Positions 49,153 through 60,000 of a stretch of DNA of 64,000 bases are shown here, in pieces. The notes under the pieces were generated by a model. It was not told the DNA's origin. It worked only from the letters and a program-made list of their open reading frames with translations, and ran no database searches. The translations under genes and the position numbers were made by a program. Source of the stretch: Rothia sp. HMSC078H08 (lineage in GTDB: Bacteria > Actinomycetota > Actinomycetes > Actinomycetales > Micrococcaceae); contig NZ_KV795235.1 in NCBI RefSeq assembly GCF_001808955.1, positions 1 through 64,000 on the forward strand, written 5' to 3'. Position 1 is the first letter of the stretch, and each line of letters opens with the position of its first letter.

Positions 49153-51336
49153 ATGCATATCACTCCAATCACTTCCGGACGGGTGACTACTGGTGGCACC
49201 CAACTGTCTTCCGGAACGGCACAGCCTCACGAATCTGAACAGAATCCCTCCTCGACTGCTGGGGAGCAAAAGCGCTCCTCTGTTTTTTCGCGCTTTAAGG
49301 CGCCTGTGCATTCTCTCACTCGTATTGGTGCAGCATGCCTTATTGCGGCTTCCGCAGTTCTTCCTGCCGGTCAGGTTGCGACCGCAGCCCCTGCTTCTCA
49401 GAGCTCTAGCGCCACCCCCTACCTGGTGGGTGCGGGTGCGGCGGATATTACCGGTGAGCCCGGTGAAGTCGGCTTCATGGGCTATGGTGACTCTTCCCAG
49501 AAGGGTAGCGGTGTGCATACTCGCCAGTATGCTCGTGCTTTTATTGCGGTGGATCGCGCCTCGGGTAAGCGCAACCTCATCGTTGTTCTGGACTCTCTGA
49601 CCGGTTGGCAGTCTCTGCGTGATGAACTGGTGAAGCGCATCCGTGCAGAGTTTGGCTCCGCGTACGACGAGTCGAACATTATGATTACCGCGACCCACAC
49701 TCATGCGACTCCGGGTGGCATTACGCACCAGAGCCTGTACAACATTACGACTCTGGGTTTCCATCAGGACACCTTCAATGCCCAGGTGGACGGTTCGCTG
49801 AAGGCAATCCGCCAGGCGACCAAGGATCTGGCACCGGGTAACCTGACGATTTCGTCTTCGAAGCTGACCGGTGTTGGTGCTAACCGTTCCCGCGAGGCGT
49901 TTAATCTGGATTCTCCCCAGTTGCGTTCTAAGTTGCCCGGCGGTACCGATCCGACCAATATGACTCTGCGTCTGGAGCGCAACGGTAAGACTCGTGCGGT
50001 GCTGAACTGGTATGCGATTCACCCGACTTCTTTGACCTCGAAGAATACTCTGATTTCGAGTGATAACAAGGGTTATGCGGAGTATCTGCTGGAGACTCAG
50101 GATCACGGCGTTGACCGCAATGTTCCCGGTAGTGGTGATGGTTTCGTTGCGGCGTTTGCAAATGCTAATGCTGGTGATGTTTCCCCGAATACTTGGTTGA
50201 AGCCTGGTCAGGGTCCCACTAATGACCAGTTCAAGAACGTGAAGATTCAGGGTGAGAAGCAGGCTAACGCTGTGCGTTCTCAATTGAAGAGCACAGGTAC
50301 CCCTGTGGGTAAGGGCCTGGATTCGCGTATTTCGTACTTCAATTTCTCGGGTATGACTGTGGATGCCAAGTACACCGGTAGTGGTCATAATGAGCGCACC
50401 TGCCAGGGCTTCCTGGGTACTCCGTTTGGTGCCGGTTCCACTGAGGACGGCGGTGGTGGTTGGGCTGTTTATAAGGAAGGCTCTGGTCGCCCCTCTATTC
50501 TGGGTACTTTGGTGTTCACTCCGAGTGCAGCGCAGACGCGTTGCCAGCAGCCGAAGGGCATTCTCTTCTCTGCAAAAAATGGAACGATCATTCAGGAAAA
50601 GTATCCGGTGCAGATTATGCGCTTCGGTGACTACTACCTGCTGGGTATGCCCGGTGAGTTCACCGGTGCGGTAGGTGTGCAATACCGCCAGGATGCTGCC
50701 AAGCTTTTCGGTGTTCCCGAATCGCATATTATTCTGCAGGGCTACACCAACGCCTACGACCACTACGTGACGACTCCTGAGGAGTATGACTCTCAGCAGT
50801 ATGAAGGTGGTGCGACCCTCTTCGGTCGTTACACCTCCAGTGCGTTCCGTCAGACCATTAATGTTGTTGGAACTTCGCTGAAGAACGGCACTCCGCTGGG
50901 TATTGGCGACCGTCCGAATGATCGTCGCCCGGTAGCCAGCCTGCAGGGTAAGGTCGTCTACGATACCCCCATGTTTGGTATGCGTTACGGCCAGGTCACT
51001 CAGCAGCCTCAGGACGCTATTGCCGGCCGCGAAGAGGTAACGGCTCGTTTTGCTGGTGCTCACCCCAATAACAACATGCATCACGATGGTAGCTACTTCG
51101 TGATTGAGCGTCGTGTGGGTAATACCTGGAGGTACTACACCGGGGATAACAACCCGGATACCTTCTTTGAATGGAAGCGCATTGGCGTTTCGGCGTCTCA
51201 GGTGACGGTTCGCTGGAAGGTGCCGGCTAATACTCCTAAGGGGCAGTACCGCATCCGCTACTACGGCAATGCTAAGAAGAATTCGAAGACTATCACCCCG
51301 TTTGAGGGTCAGACTCGAGTCTTCCAGGTGGCGTAG
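49153..51336 (+). CDS. Secreted neutral/alkaline ceramidase
   Basis: The enzyme hydrolyses ceramide to sphingosine and a fatty acid, acting outside the cell. The 727-residue precursor has an unusually long polar N-region (about 54 residues), a hydrophobic segment (IGAACLIAASAVLPAG, about 58-73) and a likely cleavage after ATAAPA. Family motifs are present: GFMGYGD, zinc histidines 182 and 184 in THTHATPGG, IHPTS, nucleophile Ser344 in NAGDVSPN, PGEFT, and TNAYDHYVTTPEEYDSQQYEGG. A beta-sandwich C-terminal domain ends the protein. The ATG at 49153 has only GAAGG very close to it, so the start is less certain. Bacteria do not usually make ceramide, so host lipids are the likely substrate (inference). 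Confidence 0.92.
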   Translation: MHITPITSGRVTTGGTQLSSGTAQPHESEQNPSSTAGEQKRSSVFSRFKAPVHSLTRIGAACLIAASAVLPAGQVATAAPASQSSSATPYLVGAGAADITGEPGEVGFMGYGDSSQKGSGVHTRQYARAFIAVDRASGKRNLIVVLDSLTGWQSLRDELVKRIRAEFGSAYDESNIMITATHTHATPGGITHQSLYNITTLGFHQDTFNAQVDGSLKAIRQATKDLAPGNLTISSSKLTGVGANRSREAFNLDSPQLRSKLPGGTDPTNMTLRLERNGKTRAVLNWYAIHPTSLTSKNTLISSDNKGYAEYLLETQDHGVDRNVPGSGDGFVAAFANANAGDVSPNTWLKPGQGPTNDQFKNVKIQGEKQANAVRSQLKSTGTPVGKGLDSRISYFNFSGMTVDAKYTGSGHNERTCQGFLGTPFGAGSTEDGGGGWAVYKEGSGRPSILGTLVFTPSAAQTRCQQPKGILFSAKNGTIIQEKYPVQIMRFGDYYLLGMPGEFTGAVGVQYRQDAAKLFGVPESHIILQGYTNAYDHYVTTPEEYDSQQYEGGATLFGRYTSSAFRQTINVVGTSLKNGTPLGIGDRPNDRRPVASLQGKVVYDTPMFGMRYGQVTQQPQDAIAGREEVTARFAGAHPNNNMHHDGSYFVIERRVGNTWRYYTGDNNPDTFFEWKRIGVSASQVTVRWKVPANTPKGQYRIRYYGNAKKNSKTITPFEGQTRVFQVA

Positions 51337-51406
51337 TCTCTTCCAGGTGGCCTAGCCCAGTAGCTACTGTGGCAGACCAATAACTGAATATTCTCTTGCG
51401 GGATTG

Positions 51407-51440
51407 CGGGAGGCGGGTGTAGATATGCGCTCGCCTCCCG
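51407..51440 (+). terminator. Hairpin after the ceramidase gene
   Basis: CGGGAGGCG (51407-51415) and CGCCTCCCG (51432-51440) are perfect arms with a 16-base loop; no clear T-tract follows. Confidence 0.55.
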
Positions 51441-51650
51441 TATCTGTTGATGCCGCCAAGAATCGTCGAGAGGGTTCTTGTCGGTCTTCTGCTTTAAGTT
51501 TTTAAATTGCGTCAAAGAGGCAAAAGAAACAGAGGTGGTGGAGGAGGCCGCGGGGGAGCGGTAAATCCCAAAGATGTAATTAAGTGAGGTAAATCATCAG
51601 TTTTTACCCTTAGATGGGGGCTTAAAAGCAAAGAATCCCTGCTCTGGCGC

Positions 51651-51679
51651 TAGATTAAGCGGGATTTAACCTGTATAGT
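51651..51679 (+). promoter_or_regulatory. Candidate promoter of the str operon
   Basis: TATAGT (51674-51679) is a good -10, and TAGATT (51651-51656) 17 bases upstream is a weak -35. It would give a leader of about 350 bases before rpsL. Confidence 0.5.
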
Positions 51680-52034
51680 CTTATCCGAAGTACTTGAGCT
51701 CGGTGCACAAGGATCCACCCCCGGTGGGTTTACGCGGGATATTTCCCGAGGGCACGGGCATGATGAATCAATGGCAGTATGGATACCGTCCTTTGGCGTT
51801 GCTTTTTGCTGACGCCTAAATGCCATTTTTAAGCGTGCCCAAAAACTTTTTCACCTCTGATGGTGGGGAATTTTAGCCTTGAGAACTCGCCGAGATGTCG
51901 AGGAACCTATAGAAACCAACCGGATATGCATCCGAGCGTTTCTGATAACCGAGAGCACCCATCCAACGTGATGGGGGCCAGTAAGTTTATACGGGATTTT
52001 CTAACGAAGAACCCGATCAAGCAACGGAGAAAAC
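51680..52034 (+). other. Long structured leader of rpsL
   Basis: No gene is supported in this 355-base stretch. It can fold: GGGCACG (51750-51756) with CGTGCCC (51834-51840), next to GGCAT (51757-51761) with ATGCC (51820-51824), enclosing GGCGT/ACGCC (51795-51816). The 67-residue open frame overlapping it (51860-52063) runs into rpsL in another frame and is not called. Confidence 0.45.
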
Positions 52035-52409
52035 GTGCCTACTATTCAGCAGCTGGTCCGTAAGGGCCGGACTCCCAAGGTCGTTAAGACCAAGGCGCCC
52101 GCACTGAAGGGCAACCCCATGAAGCGTGGCGTGTGCACCCGTGTGTACACCACCACCCCGAAGAAGCCGAACTCGGCACTGCGTAAGGTCGCTCGTGTCA
52201 AGCTCAACGGCGGCGTCGAGGTTACCGCATACATCCCCGGTGAGGGTCACAACCTGCAGGAGCACTCGATCGTGCTCGTTCGCGGTGGTCGTGTGAAGGA
52301 CCTCCCCGGTGTTCGCTACAAGATCGTTCGTGGCGCTCTGGATACCCAGGGTGTTAAGGGTCGCGGCCAGGCTCGCTCCCGCTACGGCGCTAAGAAGGAG
52401 AAGAAGTAA
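52035..52409 (+). CDS. rpsL: 30S ribosomal protein S12
   Basis: S12 lies at the decoding centre. The 124-residue product has [12 protein letters not shown] at the start, and the streptomycin-linked loops [16 protein letters not shown] and [13 protein letters not shown]. Both positions where resistance mutations arise carry the wild-type lysine. The start is GTG at 52035 with GGAG upstream. Its stop overlaps the rpsG start in TAATG. Confidence 0.98.
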   Translation: MPTIQQLVRKGRTPKVVKTKAPALKGNPMKRGVCTRVYTTTPKKPNSALRKVARVKLNGGVEVTAYIPGEGHNLQEHSIVLVRGGRVKDLPGVRYKIVRGALDTQGVKGRGQARSRYGAKKEKK

Positions 52410-52879
52410 TGCCTCGTAAGGGTCCCGCTCCCAAGCGTCCCCTCGTAAACGATCCTGTTTACGGTTCTGCTCTGGTCACTCAGCTGATCAACAAGGTTCT
52501 GCTGGATGGCAAGAAGTCCGTCGCAGAGCGCATCGTCTACGGTGCCCTCGAGGGCGTCGAGAAGAAGACCGGTTCTGACCCGGTCGCAACCCTGAAGAAG
52601 GCAATGGACAACATCAAGCCTTCTCTCGAGGTTCGCTCCCGCCGCGTTGGCGGTGCAACCTACCAGGTTCCGGTTGAGGTTCGCCCCGGCCGTTCCACCG
52701 CTCTGGCTCTCCGCTGGCTCGTTGGCTTCTCCAAGCAGCGCCGCGAGAAGACCATGACTGAGCGTCTGATGAACGAGATCCTGGATGCATCCAATGGTCT
52801 CGGTGCCGCTGTGAAGCGTCGCGAGGACACTCACAAGATGGCCGAGTCCAACAAGGCCTTCGCACACTACCGCTGGTAA
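52409..52879 (+). CDS. rpsG: 30S ribosomal protein S7
   Basis: S7 starts assembly of the 30S head and contacts the E site. The 156-residue product has [10 protein letters not shown], then [20 protein letters not shown] and the C-terminal [23 protein letters not shown] helix (here [19 protein letters not shown]). The ATG shares one base with the rpsL stop, so the pair is coupled. fusA follows after 72 bases that include a CTGCCGA-rich hairpin (CCTGCCGA/TCGGCAGG). Confidence 0.98.
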   Translation: MPRKGPAPKRPLVNDPVYGSALVTQLINKVLLDGKKSVAERIVYGALEGVEKKTGSDPVATLKKAMDNIKPSLEVRSRRVGGATYQVPVEVRPGRSTALALRWLVGFSKQRREKTMTERLMNEILDASNGLGAAVKRREDTHKMAESNKAFAHYRW

Positions 52880-52951
52880 TTCTCCGTTTAGAGCCTGCCG
52901 AGTCGATTCGAGTCGGCAGGCTTTCGGAGTATCTCATTTAGGGAGAATAAC

Positions 52952-55066
52952 GTGGCACTTGACGTGTTCACCGACCTTAACAAGGTCCGCAACATCGGTA
53001 TTATGGCGCACATCGACGCCGGTAAGACCACCACCACTGAGCGCATTCTGTTCTACACCGGTATTAACCACAAGATCGGTGAGACCCACGACGGCGCTTC
53101 CACCATGGACTGGATGGCTCAGGAGCAGGAGCGAGGTATTACCATTACCTCCGCAGCAACCACCTGCTTCTGGAAGGACAACCAGATCAACATCATCGAC
53201 ACCCCCGGTCACGTTGACTTCACCGTTGAGGTTGAGCGCTCCCTGCGCGTCCTCGATGGCGCAGTTGCTGTGTTCGACGGCAAGGAAGGTGTTGAGCCCC
53301 AGTCTGAGACCGTTTGGCGTCAGGCTGACAAGTACGACGTCCCCCGTATCTGCTTCGTCAACAAGATGGACAAGATGGGTGCGGACTTCTACTTCACCGT
53401 TCAGACCATCATCGACCGCCTGGGCGCTCGCCCGCTGGTTGTTCAGCTCCCCATCGGTGCTGAGAGCGACTTCCTCGGTGTTGTTGACCTGCTCGAAATG
53501 AAGGCATACGTCTGGCCCGGCGACGCCAAGGGTGACGTGAGCATGGGTGCTTCTTACGAGGTTCAGGACATTCCTGCTGACCTGGTTGAGAAGGCTGAGC
53601 AGTACCGCGCTGAGCTGGTTGAGGCTGTTGCTGAGTCCAGCGAAGAGCTCATGGAGAAGTACCTCGAAGAGGGCGAACTGACTATCCCCGAGATTAAGTC
53701 GGGTATCCGTCAGCTTGTTATCTCCGGCGAGGCATTCCCCGTTCTCTGCGGTTCTGCATTCAAGAACCGCGGTGTTCAGCCCATGCTGGACGCTGTGATT
53801 GAGTACCTGCCCTCCCCGCTGGACGTTCCGGACGTTGTCGGCTCCAACCCCTCCAACGAGGAAGAGAAGCTGACCCGTAAGGCATCCGCAGACGAGCCCT
53901 TCGCAGCACTGGCGTTCAAGGTTGCAGCTCACCCGTTCTACGGTCAGCTGACCTACACCCGTGTTTACTCCGGTGTTGCAGCTCAGGGCCAGCAGGTTCT
54001 GAACTCCACCAAGGGTAAGAAGGAGCGCATCGGTAAGCTCTTCCAGATGCACTCCAACAAGGAGAACCCTGTTGAGGAGATTACCGCAGGTCACATTTAC
54101 GCTGCGATCGGTCTGAAGGACACCACCACCGGTGACACCCTGTGCGACCCCGCACACCCGATCGTTCTCGAGTCGATGACCTTCCCCGACCCTGTGATCT
54201 TCGTGGCTATCGAGCCCAAGACCAAGGGTGACCAGGAGAAGATGTCCACCGCTATCCAGAAGCTTTCCGCTGAGGACCCCACCTTCACCGTTTCGCTGAA
54301 CGAAGAAACCGGTCAGACCGAAATCGGTGGTATGGGCGAGCTGCACCTGGACATCATCGTTGACCGTATGAAGCGTGAGTTCAAGGTTGAGGCTAACGTT
54401 GGTAAGCCTCAGGTTGCTTACCGCGAGACCATCAAGAAGGCAGTCGAGAAGGTCGACTACACCCACAAGAAGCAGACCGGTGGTTCCGGTCAGTTCGCAA
54501 AGGTGCAGGTCTCCTTCGAGCCCCTGCCCCTGGATGGCGAAGAGCTGTACCTGTTCGAGGACAAGGTCACCGGTGGCCGCGTTCCTCGCGAGTACATCCC
54601 CTCGGTCGACGCTGGTATCCAGGACGCTATGAAGTTCGGTGTCCTCGCTGGCTACCCGATGGTGGGCGTGAAGGCAACCCTGATCGACGGTGCTTACCAC
54701 GACGTCGACTCCTCCGAAATGGCGTTCAAGATCGCTGGTTCTATGGTCTTCAAGGAAGGCGCTAAGCGCGCTAACCCGGTCCTGCTCGAGCCGCTGATGG
54801 ACGTTGAGGTTCGTACCCCCGAGGAGTACATGGGCGACGTTATCGGCGACCTGAACTCCCGCCGTGGCCAGGTTCGTTCCATGGAGGACGCATCCGGCGT
54901 TAAGATCATCAAGGCTATCGTGCCCCTGACCGAAATGTTCGGTTACATTGGCGACCTGCGTGGTAAGACCCAGGGTCGTGCAGTGTTCTCGATGGCATTC
55001 GACAGCTACGGCGAGGTTCCCAAGAACGTCGCTGACGAGATCATCCAGAAGAGCCGCGGCGAGTAA
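52952..55066 (+). CDS. fusA: Elongation factor G
   Basis: This GTPase drives ribosomal translocation. The 704-residue product has G1 [13 protein letters not shown]3 DTPGHVDF and G4 [10 protein letters not shown]. Domain IV follows, with [14 protein letters not shown], and then domain V. The start is GTG at 52952 with GGGAGAATAAC upstream. A hairpin follows, then tuf 200 bases later, in the standard str order. Confidence 0.98.
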   Translation: MALDVFTDLNKVRNIGIMAHIDAGKTTTTERILFYTGINHKIGETHDGASTMDWMAQEQERGITITSAATTCFWKDNQINIIDTPGHVDFTVEVERSLRVLDGAVAVFDGKEGVEPQSETVWRQADKYDVPRICFVNKMDKMGADFYFTVQTIIDRLGARPLVVQLPIGAESDFLGVVDLLEMKAYVWPGDAKGDVSMGASYEVQDIPADLVEKAEQYRAELVEAVAESSEELMEKYLEEGELTIPEIKSGIRQLVISGEAFPVLCGSAFKNRGVQPMLDAVIEYLPSPLDVPDVVGSNPSNEEEKLTRKASADEPFAALAFKVAAHPFYGQLTYTRVYSGVAAQGQQVLNSTKGKKERIGKLFQMHSNKENPVEEITAGHIYAAIGLKDTTTGDTLCDPAHPIVLESMTFPDPVIFVAIEPKTKGDQEKMSTAIQKLSAEDPTFTVSLNEETGQTEIGGMGELHLDIIVDRMKREFKVEANVGKPQVAYRETIKKAVEKVDYTHKKQTGGSGQFAKVQVSFEPLPLDGEELYLFEDKVTGGRVPREYIPSVDAGIQDAMKFGVLAGYPMVGVKATLIDGAYHDVDSSEMAFKIAGSMVFKEGAKRANPVLLEPLMDVEVRTPEEYMGDVIGDLNSRRGQVRSMEDASGVKIIKAIVPLTEMFGYIGDLRGKTQGRAVFSMAFDSYGEVPKNVADEIIQKSRGE

Positions 55067-55082
55067 TTTCCGCGTCTCACCC

Positions 55083-55113
55083 GTGGGCCACGGGCCAAAA
55101 ACCTGTGGCCCAC
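55083..55113 (+). terminator. Possible attenuator between fusA and tuf
   Basis: GTGGGCCAC (55083-55091) and GTGGCCCAC (55105-55113) pair perfectly; a short AAAATTTT follows. It may reduce read-through so that tuf is driven partly by its own promoter. Confidence 0.5.
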
Positions 55114-55266
55114 GCCAAAATTTTCAATTAAATCCATTATTGAGAGCATGAACAGTTTCATCTCTGCGGCGTAATCCGCTATTGTAGACGCTAGACCGTT
55201 TTATAACGGGATGCGCCGGAGCGAAGATCCGCGTGCATGTTTTCAATCGTTCTAGGAGGAACACTC

Positions 55267-56457
55267 TTGGCTAAGGCTAAGTTCGAGCGCTCCAAGCCTC
55301 ACGTTAACGTCGGTACCATTGGTCACGTTGACCACGGTAAGACCACCCTGACCGCAGCAATCTCCAAGGTTCTGGCTGACAAGTACCCGGACCTGAACGA
55401 GAAGCGCGACTTCGGTATGATCGACTCCGCTCCCGAGGAGCGCCAGCGCGGTATTACCATTAACATTGCTCACATCGAGTACCAGACCGAGAAGCGCCAC
55501 TACGCACACGTTGACGCTCCCGGCCACGCTGACTACGTCAAGAACATGATTACCGGTGCGGCTCAGATGGACGGCGCAATCCTCGTGGTTGCAGCTACCG
55601 ACGGCCCCATGGCACAGACCCGCGAGCACGTTCTGCTCGCTCGCCAGGTTGGCGTCCCCACCCTGCTGGTTGCACTGAACAAGGCAGACATGGTTGACGA
55701 CGAAGAGCTCCTCGACCTCGTCGAGATGGAGGTCCGTGACCTCCTCTCCTCGCAGGAGTTCGACGGCGACAACGCTCCCGTTGTTCGCGTTTCCGCACTG
55801 AAGGCTCTCGAAGGCGACCCCGAGTGGGTTGCTAAGGTCGAGGAGCTCATGGACGCAGTCGACACCTACATTCCGGACCCCGTGCGTGAGAAGGACAAGC
55901 CCTTCCTCATGCCCATCGAGGACGTCTTCACCATCACCGGTCGTGGCACCGTTGTTACCGGTCGTGCAGAGCGCGGTACCCTGAAGATCAACTCCGAGGT
56001 CGAGATCGTCGGTATCCGCCCGATTCAGAAGACCACCGTTACCGGTATCGAGATGTTCCACAAGCAGCTCGACGAAGCATGGGCAGGCGAGAACTGTGGT
56101 CTGCTGCTGCGTGGTCTGAAGCGTGACGATGTTGAGCGTGGTCAGGTTGTCGTGGAGCCGGGCTCCATCACCCCCCACACCGAGTTCGAGGCAAACGTCT
56201 ACATCCTCTCCAAGGATGAGGGTGGCCGTCACAACCCCTTCTACTCCAACTACCGTCCTCAGTTCTACTTCCGTACCACTGACGTGACCGGCGTTATCAC
56301 CCTCCCCGAGGGCACCGAGATGGTTATGCCCGGTGACAACACCGAGATGACCGTTACCCTGATCCAGCCCATCGCAATGGAAGAGGGCCTCGGCTTCGCT
56401 ATCCGTGAGGGTGGCCGCACCGTTGGTTCGGGTCGTGTTACCAAGATCATCAAGTAA
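55267..56457 (+). CDS. tuf: Elongation factor Tu
   Basis: EF-Tu brings aminoacyl-tRNA to the ribosome. The 396-residue product has [34 protein letters not shown] and the C-terminal beta barrels ending in GRVTKIIK. The start is a TTG at 55267 (protein start [15 protein letters not shown]) with a full AGGAGG six bases upstream; an upstream ATG would add ten residues that overlap this site. A strong terminator follows at 56530. Confidence 0.98.
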   Translation: MAKAKFERSKPHVNVGTIGHVDHGKTTLTAAISKVLADKYPDLNEKRDFGMIDSAPEERQRGITINIAHIEYQTEKRHYAHVDAPGHADYVKNMITGAAQMDGAILVVAATDGPMAQTREHVLLARQVGVPTLLVALNKADMVDDEELLDLVEMEVRDLLSSQEFDGDNAPVVRVSALKALEGDPEWVAKVEELMDAVDTYIPDPVREKDKPFLMPIEDVFTITGRGTVVTGRAERGTLKINSEVEIVGIRPIQKTTVTGIEMFHKQLDEAWAGENCGLLLRGLKRDDVERGQVVVEPGSITPHTEFEANVYILSKDEGGRHNPFYSNYRPQFYFRTTDVTGVITLPEGTEMVMPGDNTEMTVTLIQPIAMEEGLGFAIREGGRTVGSGRVTKIIK

Positions 56458-56529
56458 TTGCCGTAAATTTACGACAATTCGCTAAAGATCTGCCGGAGGG
56501 GAAACCCTCCACCAGGTAGCGATACTCAA

Positions 56530-56557
56530 GGACCCCCGCATCTGCGGGGGTCCTTTT
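56530..56557 (+). terminator. Terminator after tuf
   Basis: GGACCCCCGCA and TGCGGGGGTCC form an 11-bp perfect stem with a two-base loop, then TTTTG. Confidence 0.92.
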
Positions 56558-57044
56558 GTTATGCCCTTTTGTGGGTTGCTGAAGGCTGCAAAGAGGCAGG
56601 TATATCCCTCTCTGCTGGGAGAACTTCGTAACCACGTCCTGGGCGCTATAGACGCCCTTCTTACAGGCTCTCAGCGCTATTGTGCGGCAGAAACCCACGC
56701 TAAAAGATAGGGGAGAAGATCGGATCCTCAGCGGTGAGGAGCCAATGGTGAGGAATCCTCAGAGCGGTAGCAGTATCGCACACCCGTGCCTCAGACCTGT
56801 AGCAGGGCATAGGGGAACAGATGTGCTGTCATTGGCTTACCGTTCTTGAACGCCCACACACTTTCAAGGAGCTGGCAAAAGGACGCGAGATAGACGTTGC
56901 AGATGCGAATAGGGGGTGCAGGCAAAGAAAAACGGTTCCCAGCCCGAAGGCTGGGAACCGCAATTCGAATGACTGCCCCTCGGAAGGGACATAGGTAATC
57001 CTACTACAGAATGCCGTAGGAATAGAAGCTATACGTGCTGATAG
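56558..57044. other. Gap between the convergent tuf and membrane protein genes
   Basis: The 487 bases hold the minus-strand terminator at 56924-56960 and otherwise no supported gene. A short minus-strand frame overlapping the tuf terminator is not called. Confidence 0.6.
56924..56960 (-). terminator. Terminator of the large membrane protein gene
   Basis: On the minus strand CGGTTCCCAGCC and GGCTGGGAACCG pair around TTCG and run into TTTTTCTTT, about 85 bases after the stop at 57045. Confidence 0.92.
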
Positions 57045-60000
57045 CTAGATGTTTTCCTCGTGGCGAGGCTCGTAGCCTTGCTGAGGAGCCGGGGGCTGTT
57101 GCATCTGGACATTGCTCTGAGGGTACATACCCGGCTGATTCTGAGGCTGCGGGAAGTCCTCAAGCTGCTCAGAACCCTGGTGCGGAGCTGCTGCATCCTG
57201 CTTGTTCTGTCGAACCAACAGACGCCAGATAACGCCGGCAATGAGCAGAATAGAGATGATGAACAGGGTGAGCGGGTTCAGACCGTTGAGCAAAATTGCC
57301 AGGTCGAGGGTGACTAGCGCAGTTGCGATATAGGTCCAGACTCGGTCGAGCAGCAGAGCGCTCAGGAGAGTCAGGGCAATGCCGAGTACCAGCACCACGA
57401 TATCCGGACCGTCAGCGGGAACTGCCCACGTTACCAGGGTGAGGAATACCTGCAGGCCCAAAGCCCAGTACAGAGGAGAATCCGATACCTGCGTATCTAC
57501 AGGCCTCTTTGCGATGAAGTTCTTGAGGACCTTGGCGGCCACAACAGCCAGCATAATCAGGAGAGCAACCTCAAGAATGACGCTCAGAGGATTGGACTTC
57601 GAGTAATCAATGACCAGACGGGCAATGAAGAGGCTGAACGCCGTGGTGCAGACGATCGGCAGGTTCTTCGCCTTGGTGACAGACACGAAGGACAGAGCGC
57701 CTAGACCCCAGAGAAGTGCGTTGAGCTCCACCTGCCTGGGCTCAAAAACCAGCCCAACGAAAGTGTAGAATCCCAGCGTCGCCAGAGCGGGAATCATCAG
57801 CAGCGTATTGACCGGTGCATAGATACCCTGGCTCAGGGGACGACGAGACAGGAAACGCGCGTAAGGGGCACCCAACGGGCCGTGCATCGGCAAATCAACC
57901 ATCGTATTACCAACCGGGACAGCGATGCGCGGACGAACATTAGCGTTCACACCGAAGACCTCAATCGGGAGCGTGACCTTCAGAACGAACAGGATGATGA
58001 CGGCAATCAGAGCGTAGTAGCCCAGAAGAGTCATCTCCATTGTGCTTTCCCTCGTGTTGAAGAGATTCCACAGAGCACCGATGCAGAAAGTCGTGATGCT
58101 GATGGAGGCACCAATCTGCATGCGGGAGACCCTGAAGATAAGGGCAAGCACCCATACAGCGATGAAGATAGCAGGAGTTGCTACCGCGAACAGAAGATTA
58201 TCAAAATCGCCAATGAAACGGCCTGCGCTCAGGACAGAACCAAGGGTGAAGAAAATCGCCGCCGCGTATGCTTCGTAGTTTCGCTTGGAGTACGCATAGA
58301 GTAGCACGCTGCACAGCGCCTGAACCGCCAGCAGTGCAAGTACGAGGAAGTCTACGAGCGATTCCTTCATATTGCCGGTAATCGCGAGCAGAATGACCGA
58401 CCAGCAGATGGGGAATCGCGCAACGGTGAGTAGCTCCGAACGAATCGAAGAGCCAACCGGCATAAAGAAACCAAGCGCACCATAAACGACGGTTAGGAGC
58501 GCCGGCAGTGCTACAGCAATGTACTCCTTCTGCAAGTCGTACAGCAGGTAGTGTCGCGAGCCAATCGTCGCGATAAGCAGAGTCGCGTAGAACGCGATAC
58601 GGACAAACATGACAAGCGTGGAGCGGAAGGAACCAACATCCGAAAGTCGTAGCGCGCGGGCCAGAATAAGAGCGCTCAGGACGCTCAAGAAGAGGACGGC
58701 ACCCGAGAAGAGCGGGAAACCAACCCAGAATCGGCCATGTGCTCCGCCATCAGCATGGTTAGCTACGTACCCAACGAAGAGAGCAAAAACGCCCAAGAAG
58801 AGGTAGACCGACATCTCTACAAGACGGTAGCTTGCGTTCTGTACTGCAACGCCCTGAGAGAGGACAAAAGTCAGCAGCGCAATAGCGGCGCAGACCAACG
58901 CAAACATCAAAAGCGACTCAGAAGTCTGCATCTCAGGAATGAGAGCGAGGAAGAGCTGAATCATACCAATGGCATAACCGATGTTGCTCAGTACCGCTCC
59001 AGCGGTACGTGCCTCGGGAGCCTTAGCACTGACCAGATAGATGACTACAGCCGCGGCAAAGAAGAGGTAGAACGTTCCCTGGTTGCCAGGGGAGGCGTAC
59101 ATGCCAATAACAGGAATGAGCGCTACAAAACTCATGAGCACCAGAGGCTGAATTGCCTTGCGGTACAGCAAGAAGCTCACGATGCAGAGGACACCGATAA
59201 CCCAGGGGGCGGGGAAGATACCTTGATTGCCTTCTGCGTAGGGAAGGAAGGCGCTCCAGCGCGTTGCGTAGGTAACGCTATCAGCGACGTGAGCAGTGTA
59301 GAAGGCATCAAGGAGAGCAAAGAAGGAGAAGAATACGCCGACGCATGCGTCAATTGCCGGCAACCACTCTATCTTGCGAGCGGGTTGGTGAAGAGCTTCC
59401 TTCGCCCAGGGGATAGCCGGGGTGCTTTGCACCTGCTCGGGCTGTTCATCAGTAGCAGGAGCGGAACCAGCAATAGTCTTCTGCAGACGAGGAATAAACA
59501 CGTAGGCAGAAATCAGGTTAACAACCAGAACAGAGACGAAGAAGATACTGGGGAACCACGGGCCGTGATCCGAGTCCATGATGAAGGAGAGAATGGACGC
59601 AATCGGGTAGATGCGTGCCTGGGCGTAGTAATCCGCCGTGCCGTTCAGCCAGGTGAACAGAATGGCGTGCACAGACATAACCGCAAAAGCAATACCCGCA
59701 TCCGTGTAGCTCAGATCGTTGGTAAAGAAGAAAATGGCGACGGCAGTAGCCGGGACGAAAATACGGGAAGAATCAACAAGACCTTCGCGGATACCCTTCG
59801 GGGCAGCATTCGGGGCAAAGTGCAAGATCAAACCCAGAACAGTGGCAACGGCAGTCAGAGAAACGAAATACCAAACGAAAGGCAGAGCCGCCACCTTCGT
59901 AGCTGCCAACGAGTCCGAAACGATGAACGAAATCAGCAGGTACGCCATCACACGGTTACGCATGAGGGCGCAGGCTCCAATAATGGCTGCAGTGCCAACC

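Noticed and set aside
51860-52063. 67-residue frame in the rpsL leader
   Set aside because: Overlaps rpsL in another frame, no ribosome site, no family.
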